Part shown: positions 35,056-46,000 of the stretch, in pieces
Position numbering within the stretch: position 1 is the stretch's first letter
How the letters are laid out: every line of letters starts with the position of its first letter
Assembly (NCBI RefSeq): GCF_001297705.1
Contig: NZ_LIRF01000003.1
Location: 124,001-188,000 of the forward strand
Length of the DNA: 64,000 nucleotides
Reading direction: 5' to 3'
Source of the DNA: Chryseobacterium sp. ERMR1:04
GTDB lineage: Bacteria; Bacteroidota; Bacteroidia; Flavobacteriales; Weeksellaceae
Notes under the pieces: model-generated
The model's database searches: none
Seen by the model: only the letters and a program-made list of their open reading frames with translations
Told to the model about the DNA's origin: nothing
Made by a program: the position numbers and the translations under genes

Positions 35056-36489
35056 ATGAAGTTTCACAATTTATATAGTTTCTTTTTAAAAAGTACTACA
35101 CTGCTGTTTGGCGGTGTGGTACTTTTGCCTTTAAGTTCTTGCAGATCTCATCTGGCAAGTAATGGAAATCAAGTTCAGATCTGGCTTACAAAAGGGGATG
35201 AAAGCGTAAGATTGCAGCAACAGACTCCGATTAGTTTTGTAAATAATTCCAACAACTTTCAAAATATTGACATTGATGATACGCAGAAGTTTCAATATAT
35301 TGATGGTTTCGGATATACATTAACAGGAGGAAGTGTTGAGGTAATTAACCGACTTTCTCCTTCAAAAAGAAAAGCCTTATTGAATGAACTTTTTGGGAAT
35401 GATAAAAATTCTATTTCTATAAGCTACTTAAGATTAAGCATTGGTGCCTCCGATTTGGATAGCCAGGTTTTCTCTTATGATGATTTACCGGAAGGGCAAA
35501 CAGATCCTTCTCTTTCAAAATTCAGTTTAGCGAGAGATAAAGATTTGATTGCGATGTTAAAAGAGATTTTAGCAATCAATCCAAAAATTAAGATCATTTC
35601 AGCACCGTGGTCGGCTCCGGTTTGGATGAAAGACAACGGGAAATCAAAAGGAGGAAGTTTAAAACCTGAATTTTACGATGTATATGCAAAGTATTTCGTG
35701 AAGTACATTCAGGAAATGCAGAAAGAAGGAATTACCATTGATGCGGTTACGCCTCAAAATGAACCATTACATCCCGGAAACAATCCGAGTTTGTATATGC
35801 CTTCAGACCAACAGAAAGATTTCATTAAGAAAAGTTTAGGTCCGATTTTCAAATCAAATCATATTAAAACTAAAATTGTGGTGTATGATCACAATTGCAA
35901 CAAGCCTGAATATGTTACCAATATCTTAAGTGATGCTGAAGCGTCTCAATATATAGACGGTTCAGCTTTCCATTTATACGAAGGTGAAATTTCAGCTTTA
36001 GGTACTGTTCATGCCGCTTTTCCAAATAAAAATTTGTATTTTACCGAGCAATGGACAGGCGCGAAGGGAACTTTTAATGAAGATTTAAATTGGCATACCA
36101 AAAACGTAATCATCGGTTCTATGAGAAACTGGAGTAAAATTGCTCTGGAGTGGAACGTAGCCAATGATACACAATATAAACCTCACACAGACGGAGGTTG
36201 TACAGAATGCAAAGGGGCAATTACCGTTTCAGACAGTGAAAACTTTACAAGAAACGTTGCCTATTACATCATTGCACATGCCTCAAAATTTATTCCTGCT
36301 GATTCAAGAAGGATAGCTTCTACACAAACCGACAATCTTGCTACTGCGGCTTTTATTACGCCTGCAGGAAAGAGAATTTTGGTTGTACAGAACGGAGCGA
36401 AAAATGAAGAAACATTTAATATAAAATATAACGGAAAAACAGCAACAGTTGCCCTTTCAGGAAATTCGGTTGCGACCTACGTTTTTTAA
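35056..36489 (+). CDS. GH30 glycoside hydrolase, lipoprotein (first copy)
   Basis: A 477-residue protein with a lipoprotein signal (LPLSSC, Cys29). The (beta/alpha)8 barrel carries APWSAPVWMK, the acid/base Glu in VTPQNEP (Glu236) and the nucleophile Glu in LYFTEQW (Glu331). It is then closed by the beta-sandwich typical of GH30. Members cut beta-1,6-glucan, glucosylceramide or related glucosides; with GH16 and GH3 beside it, beta-1,6-branches of laminarin-like glucan are the likely target. Four Cys in the later part include the CNK and CTEC segments. Confidence 0.88.
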   Translation: MKFHNLYSFFLKSTTLLFGGVVLLPLSSCRSHLASNGNQVQIWLTKGDESVRLQQQTPISFVNNSNNFQNIDIDDTQKFQYIDGFGYTLTGGSVEVINRLSPSKRKALLNELFGNDKNSISISYLRLSIGASDLDSQVFSYDDLPEGQTDPSLSKFSLARDKDLIAMLKEILAINPKIKIISAPWSAPVWMKDNGKSKGGSLKPEFYDVYAKYFVKYIQEMQKEGITIDAVTPQNEPLHPGNNPSLYMPSDQQKDFIKKSLGPIFKSNHIKTKIVVYDHNCNKPEYVTNILSDAEASQYIDGSAFHLYEGEISALGTVHAAFPNKNLYFTEQWTGAKGTFNEDLNWHTKNVIIGSMRNWSKIALEWNVANDTQYKPHTDGGCTECKGAITVSDSENFTRNVAYYIIAHASKFIPADSRRIASTQTDNLATAAFITPAGKRILVVQNGAKNEETFNIKYNGKTATVALSGNSVATYVF

Positions 36490-36502
36490 AAAAAGAACAG
36501 AC

Positions 36503-38725
36503 ATGAAGAAGAAATATCTTGTATTATTACTCGTAGCAATCGGTGTGGGTACTTCTGCACAGAAATCGATAGACCAAAGAGTTTCAGAGATCTTATCTAA
36601 AATGACTTTAGAAGAAAAAGTAGGTCAGTTGGTTCAATACAGCGGTTTTGAATATGCAACGGGGCCTCAAAACTCCAATTCTGCCAGTGTTTTAGATGAA
36701 ATAAAAAAAGGTAAAGTAGGTTCTATGCTGAATGTCGCAGGAGCTGAGGAAACACGTTCTTTTCAAAAATTGGCACTACAGTCTAGGTTAAAAATTCCAT
36801 TGTTGTTTGGTCAGGATGTTATTCACGGATACCGAACAACTTTCCCTATCAATCTAGGTCAGGCAGCAAGCTGGGATCTGGGTTTAATTGAAAAATCTGA
36901 AAGAATTGCCGCTATAGAAGCTTCGGCTTACGGTATTCACTGGACATTTGCTCCGATGGTTGATATTGCGAGAGACCCAAGATGGGGCAGAGTGATGGAA
37001 GGTTCCGGAGAAGATACGTATTTGGGAACGCAGATTGGATTGGCAAGAATCAAAGGTTTTCAGGGGAAAGGCTTAGGAAATCTTGATGCTATCATGGCTT
37101 GTGCAAAACATTTTGCGGCATACGGAGCAGCGGTTGGCGGAAGAGATTACAATTCCGTAGATATGAGTTTAAGACAACTTCATGAAACTTATTTACCACC
37201 TTTTAAGGCAGCTTCGGAAGCGGGAGTAGCTACATTTATGAATTCTTTTAATGATATTAATGGAATTCCGGCAACGGCTAACAAATACATTTTAAGAGAT
37301 CTTTTAAAAGGAAAATGGAACTACCCAGGTTTTGTAGTTTCAGACTGGGGAAGTATCGGCGAAATGGTTCCTCACGGTTACGCAAAAGACAATAAAGAAG
37401 CGGCTGAAAAAGCAATTATTGCCGGAAGCGATATGGATATGGAAAGCCGTGCTTATATGGCTGAACTTCCAAAATTGGTTCAGGAAGGAAAGGTTGATCC
37501 AAAGTTGATTGATGATGCAGCAAGAAGAATTTTGGTTAAAAAGTTCGAAATGGGATTATTTGATGATCCTTACAGATTCAGCAACGAAAAAAGACAAAAA
37601 GAACAGGTAAACAATCAAGATAATAGAAAATTCGGAAGAGAATTTGGTTCAAAAAGTGTGGTATTGTTAAAAAATCAGACTCAGCTTTTACCTCTTTCAA
37701 AATCAACGAAAACGGTTGCGTTAATCGGACCTTTCGGAAAAGAAACAACGGCCAATCATGGTTTTTGGTCCGTTCCTTTTAAAGATGACAGCCAAAGAAT
37801 TATTTCTCAGTTTGACGGAATTAAAAATCAATTAGATAAAAATTCAACCTTATTATATGCAAAAGGAGCTAATGCTGATGATCAGGACAGATCAATGTTT
37901 GCTGAAGCGGTAGAAACGGCAAAAAAAGCGGATGTTGTCATCATGACATTGGGTGAAGGCCACGCCATGAGCGGTGAGGCGAAAAGCAGAAGTAATCTTC
38001 ATTTTTCAGGAGTTCAGGAAGATCTTTTAAAAGAAATTGCTAAAACCGGAAAACCGATTATTTTAATGATTAACGCAGGAAGACCTTTGGTTTTTGATTG
38101 GGCAGCAGATAACATTCCTACCATTGTCTACACTTGGTGGTTGGGAACGGAAGCTGGAAATTCTATTGCTGATGTTCTTTTCGGAACGGTAAACCCAGGT
38201 GGAAAATTACCAATGACATTTCCAAGAACAGAAGGACAGGTTCCTATTTATTATAATCACTACAACACGGGGAGACCTGCAAAAAATAATACAGACAGAA
38301 ACTATGTTTCAGCTTACATCGATTTAGATAATGACCCGAAATTTCCATTTGGTTATGGGTTGAGTTATACTCAGTTTAAATACGCTGATATGAATCTAAG
38401 TTCAACAAATCTTACAGGAAATCAAACGCTAAACATCACTGTGAATGTTTCCAACACCGGAAATTATGATGGGGAAGAAGTGGTACAATTATACATCAGA
38501 GATCTATTCGGGAAAGTGGTGAGACCTGTGAAAGAATTGAAAAGCTTTCAAAAAGTATTCATCAAAAAAGGAGAAAGTAAAACGGTCAACTTTACGTTGA
38601 CTCCGGAAAATTTGAAATTCTATGATGATGAATTAAATTATGACTGGGAAGCCGGAGAATTTGATATTATGGTAGGAACGAACTCTAAGGATGTTCAGAC
38701 AAAAAGGATCAACTGGTCAAAATAA
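36503..38725 (+). CDS. GH3 beta-glucosidase, BglX-like
   Basis: The predicted protein is 740 residues from the ATG at 36503, which gives a signal peptide (MKKKYLVLLLVAIGVGTSAQ). An upstream in-frame ATG at 36449 lies inside the GH30 gene and is rejected. The nucleophile is Asp281 in FVVSDWGS, and the substrate-binding KHFAAYG follows CAK. The second domain has GEGHAMSGEA with a candidate acid/base, and the protein ends in a fibronectin type III-like domain. It releases glucose from the ends of oligosaccharides in the periplasm. It lies 13 bases after GH30. Confidence 0.9.
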   Translation: MKKKYLVLLLVAIGVGTSAQKSIDQRVSEILSKMTLEEKVGQLVQYSGFEYATGPQNSNSASVLDEIKKGKVGSMLNVAGAEETRSFQKLALQSRLKIPLLFGQDVIHGYRTTFPINLGQAASWDLGLIEKSERIAAIEASAYGIHWTFAPMVDIARDPRWGRVMEGSGEDTYLGTQIGLARIKGFQGKGLGNLDAIMACAKHFAAYGAAVGGRDYNSVDMSLRQLHETYLPPFKAASEAGVATFMNSFNDINGIPATANKYILRDLLKGKWNYPGFVVSDWGSIGEMVPHGYAKDNKEAAEKAIIAGSDMDMESRAYMAELPKLVQEGKVDPKLIDDAARRILVKKFEMGLFDDPYRFSNEKRQKEQVNNQDNRKFGREFGSKSVVLLKNQTQLLPLSKSTKTVALIGPFGKETTANHGFWSVPFKDDSQRIISQFDGIKNQLDKNSTLLYAKGANADDQDRSMFAEAVETAKKADVVIMTLGEGHAMSGEAKSRSNLHFSGVQEDLLKEIAKTGKPIILMINAGRPLVFDWAADNIPTIVYTWWLGTEAGNSIADVLFGTVNPGGKLPMTFPRTEGQVPIYYNHYNTGRPAKNNTDRNYVSAYIDLDNDPKFPFGYGLSYTQFKYADMNLSSTNLTGNQTLNITVNVSNTGNYDGEEVVQLYIRDLFGKVVRPVKELKSFQKVFIKKGESKTVNFTLTPENLKFYDDELNYDWEAGEFDIMVGTNSKDVQTKRINWSK

Positions 38726-38746
38726 ATATTAGTTTACAAAAACTGA

Positions 38747-38767
38747 GAGCGGGATAAAACCCGCTTT
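38747..38767 (+). terminator. Short terminator after GH3
   Basis: AGCGGG and CCCGCT pair around ATAAAA, followed by TTTT. The six-pair stem suggests partial termination, so GH16 and the second GH30 may be made at a lower level or from their own start. Confidence 0.6.
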
Positions 38768-38799
38768 TGGTGGTAAAGGAAGGTGAGTTTTAAATCAAC

Positions 38800-38965
38800 A
38801 TAATCTTTGTCATTTTGAAAGAATCTAAATGATTTTAGCATGACAAACTTTGAAAATAAATTCGCGTTTGTCATTCAGAACGAAACAAAGTGTAGTGAAG
38901 AATCTACTTTAAATATAATAGAGATTCTTCCTTCGTCAGAATGACAAACTTTGAAAATAAATTAA
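38800..38965. repeat. REP-like repeat cluster between GH3 and GH16
   Basis: ATGACAAACTTTGAAAATAA occurs twice (from 38839 and 38940, each 23 bases long with ATT at the end). Between them TTTGTCATTCAGAACGAAAC and AGATTCTTCCTTCGTCAG, AATGACAAA form a long imperfect inverted repeat. The same family (GATTCTTCACTTCGTTCAG) lies inside the element at 15.03-15.13 kb. Confidence 0.6.
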
Positions 38966-38978
38966 TTTAAATAAAATT

Positions 38979-39788
38979 TTGAAAATAAAATTCCAATATA
39001 TCATCACCATTTTAGTCAGCGGAACTTTAGCTCTTTCTGTTTCAAATTGTGCTTCAAATAAGCCCGATTCCAAAAGAAAACTCATCTGGAATGATGAATT
39101 TAATGGAAAAGGTTTACCCGATGCCGCTAAATGGAATTATGATGTGGGAGGCGATGGATATGGAAATAATGAAGCTCAGTTTTATACCAAAGACCGTTTA
39201 GAAAATGCAAGAGTTGAAAACGGAAATTTAGTCATTGAAGCTAAGAAAGAAAATTGGGAAAAGAGCCAATATACGTCTGCAAGGCTTTTAACAAAGGGAA
39301 AGTTTTCCTTTCAATATGGAACGGTTGAGGTTCGTGCAAAACTTCCAAAAGGCAGAGGAACATGGCCAGCCCTTTGGATGATGAGCGAAAATATGAAGAA
39401 ATGGCCGGATGATGGCGAACTGGATATTATGGAACATGTGGGTTATAATCAAGGCTATGTTCATGCTTCCGTTCATACGAAAAAGTACAATCATAAAATC
39501 GGAACGCAGAAAACCGATACGTTGATGGTGAAAGAGGTAAGCGAAAAATTTCATGTGTATAAAGTAGATTGGACCCCTGAAAAAATTGATGTTTATATTG
39601 ATGATCAAAAGTTTTTCACGTATGAAAATAAAGAAAAAACCTATGAAGCATGGCCTTTTGATCAGCCGTATTTTATCATTTTAAATCTGGCAGTCGGTGG
39701 TTTTTGGGGTGGAAAAGAAGGAATTGATGATTCTGTCTTTCCTCAGAAATATTACATCGATTATGTAAGAGTTTATCAAAATAAATAA
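38979..39788 (+). CDS. GH16 beta-1,3-glucanase (laminarinase), lipoprotein
   Basis: A 269-residue lipoprotein with the lipobox VSNC (Cys24). The start is TTG at 38979; no in-frame ATG precedes the signal region. The GH16 jelly roll has the catalytic GELDIMEHVG: nucleophile Glu147, Asp149 and acid/base Glu152, with the Met bulge of laminarinases. WPALWMMSEN and the C-terminal FFILNLAVGG-like segment line the cleft. It should cut internal beta-1,3-glucan bonds at the cell surface, feeding SusC/D. Confidence 0.9.
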   Translation: MKIKFQYIITILVSGTLALSVSNCASNKPDSKRKLIWNDEFNGKGLPDAAKWNYDVGGDGYGNNEAQFYTKDRLENARVENGNLVIEAKKENWEKSQYTSARLLTKGKFSFQYGTVEVRAKLPKGRGTWPALWMMSENMKKWPDDGELDIMEHVGYNQGYVHASVHTKKYNHKIGTQKTDTLMVKEVSEKFHVYKVDWTPEKIDVYIDDQKFFTYENKEKTYEAWPFDQPYFIILNLAVGGFWGGKEGIDDSVFPQKYYIDYVRVYQNK

Positions 39789-39830
39789 TGAAGGGAGAGT
39801 GGTTTTCTCTCCATAAAATAGAAAGAAATT

Positions 39831-41270
39831 ATGAAGAAACTAGTAGTAAGTTGTTTTTTAGTAGGGGCTTTTTTTAATGCAAATGCTCAGAATTACTGGA
39901 AAAAGAATGCAGGAAAAACAGCGAAAGTAATTTTCACCAATGCTAAGACCAATGAAAAAATGGTGGATAAAGGAATGGTGAAATTCGAAAAAATGGATCA
40001 ACCCAAAGAAACAGATGCCTGTGTTTTTGTAGATCCTGATTTTAAATACCAAAAACTGATCGGAATCGGAGGTGCTATTACCGATGCGTCGGCTGAAACT
40101 TTTTATAAAATGCCAAAAAATAAGCAGAAAGAAATTCTTGACGCCTATTATGGAAAAAATGGATTGGGATATACGGTTGTTCGTACGAATATGAACTCTT
40201 GTGATTTCTCAAGCGATTCTTATACGTATGTAACGGAAAATGATCAATCATTAAAATCATTCAATGTTGCGCACGACGAAAAGTATAAAATTCCAATGAT
40301 TAAAGCAGCTCAAAATGCTATTGGAAAAGATTTTACCTTCTATTTTTCTCCTTGGAGCCCACCGGCTTGGATGAAATCTAATAAAAGTATGTTGAAAGGA
40401 GGTAGATTGGAAAATGCGTTCTATCAAACTTGGGCAGATTATTACGTGAAATTCATTAAAGAATACGAAAAAAGAGGAATTAATGTTTGGGGGCTGACCG
40501 TTCAAAACGAACCAATGGCAACCCAGAGCTGGGAATCTTGTATTTATACGGCTGAAGAAGAAGGAGAGTTCCTGAAAAATAATTTAGGCCCAACCCTTTG
40601 GAAAAACGGATTCAAAGACAAAAAAGTAATGATCTGGGATCATAATAGAGACTTGATTTACCAAAGAGCAACCACAACATTAAGTGATCCTGAGACTTCA
40701 AAATATGCAGCAGGAATCGGGTACCACTGGTATGAAACATGGAATAACAAAACACAGCTTTTTGATAATTTAATTGAAACGCAAAGAGCTTTTCCGGATA
40801 AGTTTTTAGCGTTTACGGAAGGGTGCAAAGAGCAATTTGATCTATCTAAAATCTACGATGTAAGCCTAGGTGAACTGTACGGGAAAAACATGATCAACGA
40901 TTTCAACAAAGGAACCGCTTTATGGACAGACTGGAATGTTCTTCTAGACGAAACGGGTGGACCAAACCATGTTGGGAATTTCTGTTTTGCACCAATCATT
41001 GCAGATACAAAAACTGGGGAAGTTCATTATACGTATGAATACTATTATGTAGGTCACGTTTCGAAATTCATTAAGCCCAATGCGCAAAGAATCGGAAGTT
41101 CATCAAACAGAGCTGCTTTAACATCGACCACTTTTATGAATGAAAATGGACAGTTAGTTACCGTTATCATGAACGACTCAGACAACGATATTGATACCAA
41201 TCTGTGGATCGAAGGAATGTCTGCGAAGCTTTCTGCACCGGCACACTCAATACAAACCGTAATTTTATAA
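39831..41270 (+). CDS. GH30 glycoside hydrolase (second copy)
   Basis: A 479-residue protein with an ordinary signal peptide (MKKLVVSCFLVGAFFNANAQ), not a lipoprotein, so it differs in location from the first copy. The acid/base is Glu227 in LTVQNEPMA, and the nucleophile is Glu330 in FLAFTEGCK. IGIGGAITDASAETF and WSPPAWMKSN match glucosylceramidase-type GH30. The paralogues are diverged, so they may differ in substrate (exo versus endo, or side chains). It lies 42 bases after GH16, with a weak hairpin (GGAGAG/CTCTCC) between. Confidence 0.88.
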   Translation: MKKLVVSCFLVGAFFNANAQNYWKKNAGKTAKVIFTNAKTNEKMVDKGMVKFEKMDQPKETDACVFVDPDFKYQKLIGIGGAITDASAETFYKMPKNKQKEILDAYYGKNGLGYTVVRTNMNSCDFSSDSYTYVTENDQSLKSFNVAHDEKYKIPMIKAAQNAIGKDFTFYFSPWSPPAWMKSNKSMLKGGRLENAFYQTWADYYVKFIKEYEKRGINVWGLTVQNEPMATQSWESCIYTAEEEGEFLKNNLGPTLWKNGFKDKKVMIWDHNRDLIYQRATTTLSDPETSKYAAGIGYHWYETWNNKTQLFDNLIETQRAFPDKFLAFTEGCKEQFDLSKIYDVSLGELYGKNMINDFNKGTALWTDWNVLLDETGGPNHVGNFCFAPIIADTKTGEVHYTYEYYYVGHVSKFIKPNAQRIGSSSNRAALTSTTFMNENGQLVTVIMNDSDNDIDTNLWIEGMSAKLSAPAHSIQTVIL

Positions 41271-41295
41271 ACTTCATATTAATATTTTTTATTAG

Positions 41296-41332
41296 AATCG
41301 GCGGGCTCATTTGAGCCCGCCGATTTGTTTTT
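41296..41332 (+). terminator. Strong terminator ending the glucan locus
   Basis: AATCGGCGGGCTCA and TGAGCCCGCCGATT pair perfectly around TT, then TGTTTTT. It is GC-rich and isolates the glucan locus from the toxin locus. Confidence 0.88.
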
Positions 41333-41409
41333 GACCATTTCATTTCCAACCCACTTCAATAAAAAAGCATCTCTTATATAATACGACAAGTTCTGTCGCA
41401 TTGAGGGGT

Positions 41410-41501
41410 TAGCTTTGCATAATAAAGAAAATGGGGTAATAATTTTCAAGTTAATTATTTTTAACAAGCCTCAGTTAGGTGAATTAAAATGATTATTTTT
41501 G
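41410..41501 (+). promoter_or_regulatory. Two -7 boxes before the toxin-locus operon
   Basis: TAGCTTTG (41410-41417) and TATTTTTG (41494-41501) both fit TAnnTTTG. The second lies 36 bases before the ATG at 41538. Neither has TTTG at exactly 19 bases upstream. Confidence 0.45.
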
Positions 41502-41537
41502 CATCGCTTAAAAACTAACAATCAAAGAAAACGATAT

Positions 41538-43079
41538 ATGAGAAAATTCTATATTGGTGCATTTTTTATGTGTACTATTGGGCAAATTTCGGCCCAGGAA
41601 GTGGTTTGGCAAAAAGACATTAAATCCAATACTCAGGATTTTCTAAGTCAGGTCACCACAACCATCGATGGACAGTATTTAATTACCGGAAGCTCCATCC
41701 AATCTAAAAAACTTTCTACGGACAATAAACAGAACAACGGTTACGATTTTCACTTAGTTAAGCTAAATCAGCAAGGCGAAGAAGTTTGGGAAAAGTATTT
41801 CGTCGGAAACAATCATGATTTCCTTTCAGCAACGGTTGCTACTCAGGAAGGAGGTTTTCTTCTTGCAGGAACTTCTTACTCGGGAAAAGGTCTGGACAAA
41901 AAAGACGATTCTAAAGGAGGATCTGATATTTGGTTGATCAGGTTAAATGAATTTGGAGACGAATTATGGCAAAAAACATTTGGCAGTTCAGCAGATGAAG
42001 AAGCTAGAGCTGTGATACAAACAACCGATTTAGGATTTTTTGTGGCTGGGAATGTTCAAAATTCCGCAAAAGGGTATGGATCAAAAGATATTTTGATCAT
42101 CAAACTGGATAAAAACGGAAAAGAACTCTCACAATCTATTTTAGGTGGAAAAGGATTAGATGAAGTAGAGAAAATGATTCCAACACGTGACGGAGGTGCT
42201 TTGCTTGGGATTTACTCCAGAAGCACGATTGGTGGATCAAAAAAGACTGAAAACTTTGGCGAAGGTGATTATTGGATTGTCAAACTTAACAAGGACGGAA
42301 AAGTCGAGTGGGAAAAGAACATTGGAGGAAAAGGAGATGATCATTTGAGAACATTAGCTTTAACATCAACAGGATTTTTAATTGGAGGTGAATCGAGATC
42401 TGAAAGATCAGGAAATAAAACCGTTGGTATTGAAGAAGGTACGGATTTGTGGTTGATTTCTCTGAATGAAAAAGGAGATGAGATCTGGCAAAAGTCTTAC
42501 AACTTCAAAAACAGAGATGTATTAATGGGAATGAGTGTTTTACATGGTTCGGATGATAAAACTTCAAAAGGTATTTTACTAGGTGGTTACACGCAAGCTG
42601 AGGGCAGAATACAAACCGATGACGAGACATTTTGGATGCTGTATTTAGATCAGAATGGAAATGAGCAGTGGAGAAAACATGTAAAAGGCGAATCCAGTAA
42701 AAGAGAAGAAAGGTTATCTGATATTAAGCTTAACAGAGATGGCTCCATCATTTTAGCAGGAACCAGTGCTGAAGAATTGGGAAAAGAAAACTGGAAAATT
42801 GTTAAGCTTGGAGACAAACAAATTGACCAATTAATTGTAAAACAAGATATCAAGATCTATCCAAATCCTGTATCAGATTATGCGTATGTGGAAATTGGTT
42901 TTGATTTCAAGGAAGCTGATATTATTTTGTATGATATGATTGGAAGACAATTGCAAAGTCTAAAAACGAAGAATAAAGTAACGAAGATGAATACGCAGGC
43001 TTTGATTCAGGGAGCTTATCTGATTACCATAAAAACTGATACAGGCAAAGCTGCCAATGCTAAACTGATTAAGAAATAA
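41538..43079 (+). CDS. T9SS-sorted beta-propeller-like repeat protein
   Basis: The predicted protein is 513 residues from the ATG at 41538, which gives the signal peptide MRKFYIGAFFMCTIGQISAQ; an in-frame TTG at 41499 would start inside the -7 box. It has about seven repeats of the type GGFLLAGTSYSGKG...DIWLIRLNEFGDELWQKTFG, likely a propeller. It ends in a T9SS type A sorting domain (IKIYPNPVSDYAYVEIG ... GAYLITIKTD). It is a surface or secreted protein and stands six bases before the first SpvB/TcB-like gene, so it probably belongs to the RHS export or surface unit. Confidence 0.8.
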   Translation: MRKFYIGAFFMCTIGQISAQEVVWQKDIKSNTQDFLSQVTTTIDGQYLITGSSIQSKKLSTDNKQNNGYDFHLVKLNQQGEEVWEKYFVGNNHDFLSATVATQEGGFLLAGTSYSGKGLDKKDDSKGGSDIWLIRLNEFGDELWQKTFGSSADEEARAVIQTTDLGFFVAGNVQNSAKGYGSKDILIIKLDKNGKELSQSILGGKGLDEVEKMIPTRDGGALLGIYSRSTIGGSKKTENFGEGDYWIVKLNKDGKVEWEKNIGGKGDDHLRTLALTSTGFLIGGESRSERSGNKTVGIEEGTDLWLISLNEKGDEIWQKSYNFKNRDVLMGMSVLHGSDDKTSKGILLGGYTQAEGRIQTDDETFWMLYLDQNGNEQWRKHVKGESSKREERLSDIKLNRDGSIILAGTSAEELGKENWKIVKLGDKQIDQLIVKQDIKIYPNPVSDYAYVEIGFDFKEADIILYDMIGRQLQSLKTKNKVTKMNTQALIQGAYLITIKTDTGKAANAKLIKK

Positions 43080-43085
43080 ACGGAG

Positions 43086-46000
43086 ATGAAAAAGATAATA
43101 CTATTATTATTGCTTGGTACATTCTACCAAGCACAGCTTACTGTTGGTGAACAAGTTAAATCGGTTGTTCCTTTACCTGCAAGTGCAGAGTCCTACAGCC
43201 TTTCAAAAGTTGAAGCTATTCCTATGGATTATTTTAGAGGAAAAGCGAATATGAATATTCCGATTTATACCATCAATATAAATGGAATCAACATACCCAT
43301 TTCTCTTTCTTATAATACGGGAGGGATCAAATTAAATGAAGTAGCCACTACAGTAGGATTGGGATGGTCACTTAATATTCCCGGGACGATTTCTCAAAAT
43401 GTTGTAGGCTTAGATGACCTGGAAGTTCCTTTTTTTTCTAAAAATATAAACGAATATGCAGCTTATACCGGGAATATTAGTATAAATTCCAGTAATGAGG
43501 AGCGGGCTAAAATCGAAAGTTTATACAATAACCATTATGATACCCAAAAAGATATTTTTGATTACAACTTGCCAACTGCATCAGGTTCTTTTTTAATGAA
43601 AGATAATAATCAGACTTTTCTAATTCCCGATGATGATGTTCTGATCACAAGAAACAATAATAGGTTTTATATAAAAGATACCCAGGGGGCCGAATACTGG
43701 ATGTCTCCAAGAAACGGGATTACCCCTGAGAGTATGGGTGGTCCTAGCGTGTTGCATAAAACATTATATAATCTTGATGAGCTCAAGATTAATAATAAAT
43801 CGGTTCTGTTTTACTATAATAAGAGCCATGGTTATGATGAAAGAAATATTAACCAGGTTGCTAATTTTAAAGTAAGTACCCAGCCCAGTGGAAGTTGGGA
43901 AGTATTGATTCCTCTTCCTAAATATGAAAAAACGGAGACATCCACTTTCTTTACGGAATCTCTGATCAGTAAAATCAGTTTTGATAATGGGGAAGTTAAT
44001 TTTTTATATTCCAATGATGCTAATTCTGCGTTTTCTGATGGTTCATCATACAGGAAAGATCTAAGCAATGGTACCGGAATTGCCCTTCGTAGAATTATAG
44101 TGACCAATAAAGCCGGTATTACCGTCAAAGATGTCAGTCTCAATTATAGTTATTTTGAAACGGATAATACTGACAAAACTTATGAAGATTACCGGTTAAA
44201 ACTTATGAGTGTTCGGGATAATCTACAAAACACAGATTATTCATTTGAATACAACGAAAAGTATAAAATTCCTAAACGAAGCAGCAGTAATGATGACTAC
44301 TGGGGGTATATCAATGATATTTATAATGGAGAAACAGCGAATATACCAAGCAAAGTTTTTGATTATAATATACCTTCAGAAGAATTTAATACTATTGCCA
44401 AAAGAAACAGGGAATCTAATGAAGAATATGCTGTTTTAGGGAGTTTGAAATCTATAAAATATCCTACCGGGGCAAAGAAAAATTTTTACTATGAGCTTCC
44501 CTATAACACGGTAAAGGAATTTATAGGATATAACCAAGGAGCTTTACCAATAGGAGCAATTAGTACAAAAGTCTCGGAAGATGAATTTGATGGAACACTA
44601 ACATTCCCTGTTACAGAAGCGCATATACAGCAAATACAAGACTTAGGGATTGATGCAGAACTTGATAAAATTCAAATAACTTTTGCCAATACCTGTAAGA
44701 ATGCAAATAACACTGGAAACGGACAGACTATAGCTGAAACCCAATGCACGGGGACTGCAATATATGGATCCAGATTTTTCACTCATTGGCGTCCGCAAAC
44801 TGTTGATTGGCCAATAACAACAAACAGAAATCTGGAATTGAACCTGTATAAAATGGGATCATGTAAATGCAGCCTCTCGGGAAGTATGAGGTATAAATAT
44901 CCCTCATATACAGGGGCTATGAAAAAATATGGAGCACTCCGTATCCGAAAAATTGAAGATGTTGATGCCAATAATGTTTCCAATGTATACCAATATGCAT
45001 ATGGAAAATATGAAAACGAAGTTTTTGTTCCTGATTTTAAACTGAATCAGAAATATAATTTTTCATCTATTATCAAAAGACAGCTAAGAGAATTTACTGA
45101 TGACGGGCATCTTACTCAGGATGGTTATAGTTTTGAAAAATATTACCGTATCCATAATTCCAGCCAGGCTAATACCAGCTATGGAAGTTCGGATGTAATA
45201 AACTACCCTTCTGTAGTAGAAATTACAGATAAAGGCAAAATTATCAGGGAATATGAAACTTCCAGCGGTTCAAATTATTTCTATAATAAATGGAAAGGCG
45301 GAAAACTGAAAAGGGAAATTTATTTAAACAAAGTCAATGATACTTTAAGAATAATAAAAAATACCTATCAGTATAATACCCTAAAAAATGGTTTATCAGA
45401 ATTTACCACCAATATCCCGAAAGTAGCCGCTTTTTCTACGGACTTTACGATTACAACAGGTGTTATGCCTGTTTTAGACATGCCTGTGGAAATTTATAAT
45501 GTAGAATATAAGATGTACATGATTGAATCTGCAAAAGTACAAAATGACACTACTGAAAATACAGAATACTTTAACGGTAAAAAGATCACTTCCAAAACAA
45601 AGTATGAATATTATGATACGGATATAAACAAACCGATTAACTTAAAAAATATAAAAAGTATTTTCCCTTCCGGAGAAATTCAGCAGACAGATTACAATTA
45701 TGCCCACGAAAAAGGCAATCAATTAATGATTAGTAAAAACATGATCGGCATCCCATTAGAGACAACTTCAACCCAAACGATTGGTTCCAAAACCAAAACC
45801 TTATCAAAAGGTGAAACTATTTATCCGTTAACTCAAAGCGAAGCTGATACAAAAACATCAGGATTGGTAATGCCTATCTCTGTATTATCTTATGATATTC
45901 AAAATAACACTCCATCAACAGAAGTAACTTATAAAAAGTATGACAGCAAAGGTAGTTTACAACAGTATACCACAAAAGACGGGATTTCTGTAGCAATTAT

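Noticed and set aside
36449..36502. An ATG at 36449 giving GH3 18 more residues
   Set aside because: It lies inside the GH30 gene and spoils the signal peptide; the ATG at 36503 fits both.
39288..40505. Four minus-strand frames opposite GH16 and GH30
   Set aside because: They are shadows rich in Phe, Ile and His, as expected opposite AT-rich coding sequence, and they lie over catalytic regions of real genes.
41499..41537. A TTG start for the T9SS repeat protein
   Set aside because: It overlaps a -7 box and lacks a signal peptide at that position; the ATG at 41538 begins a clear one.
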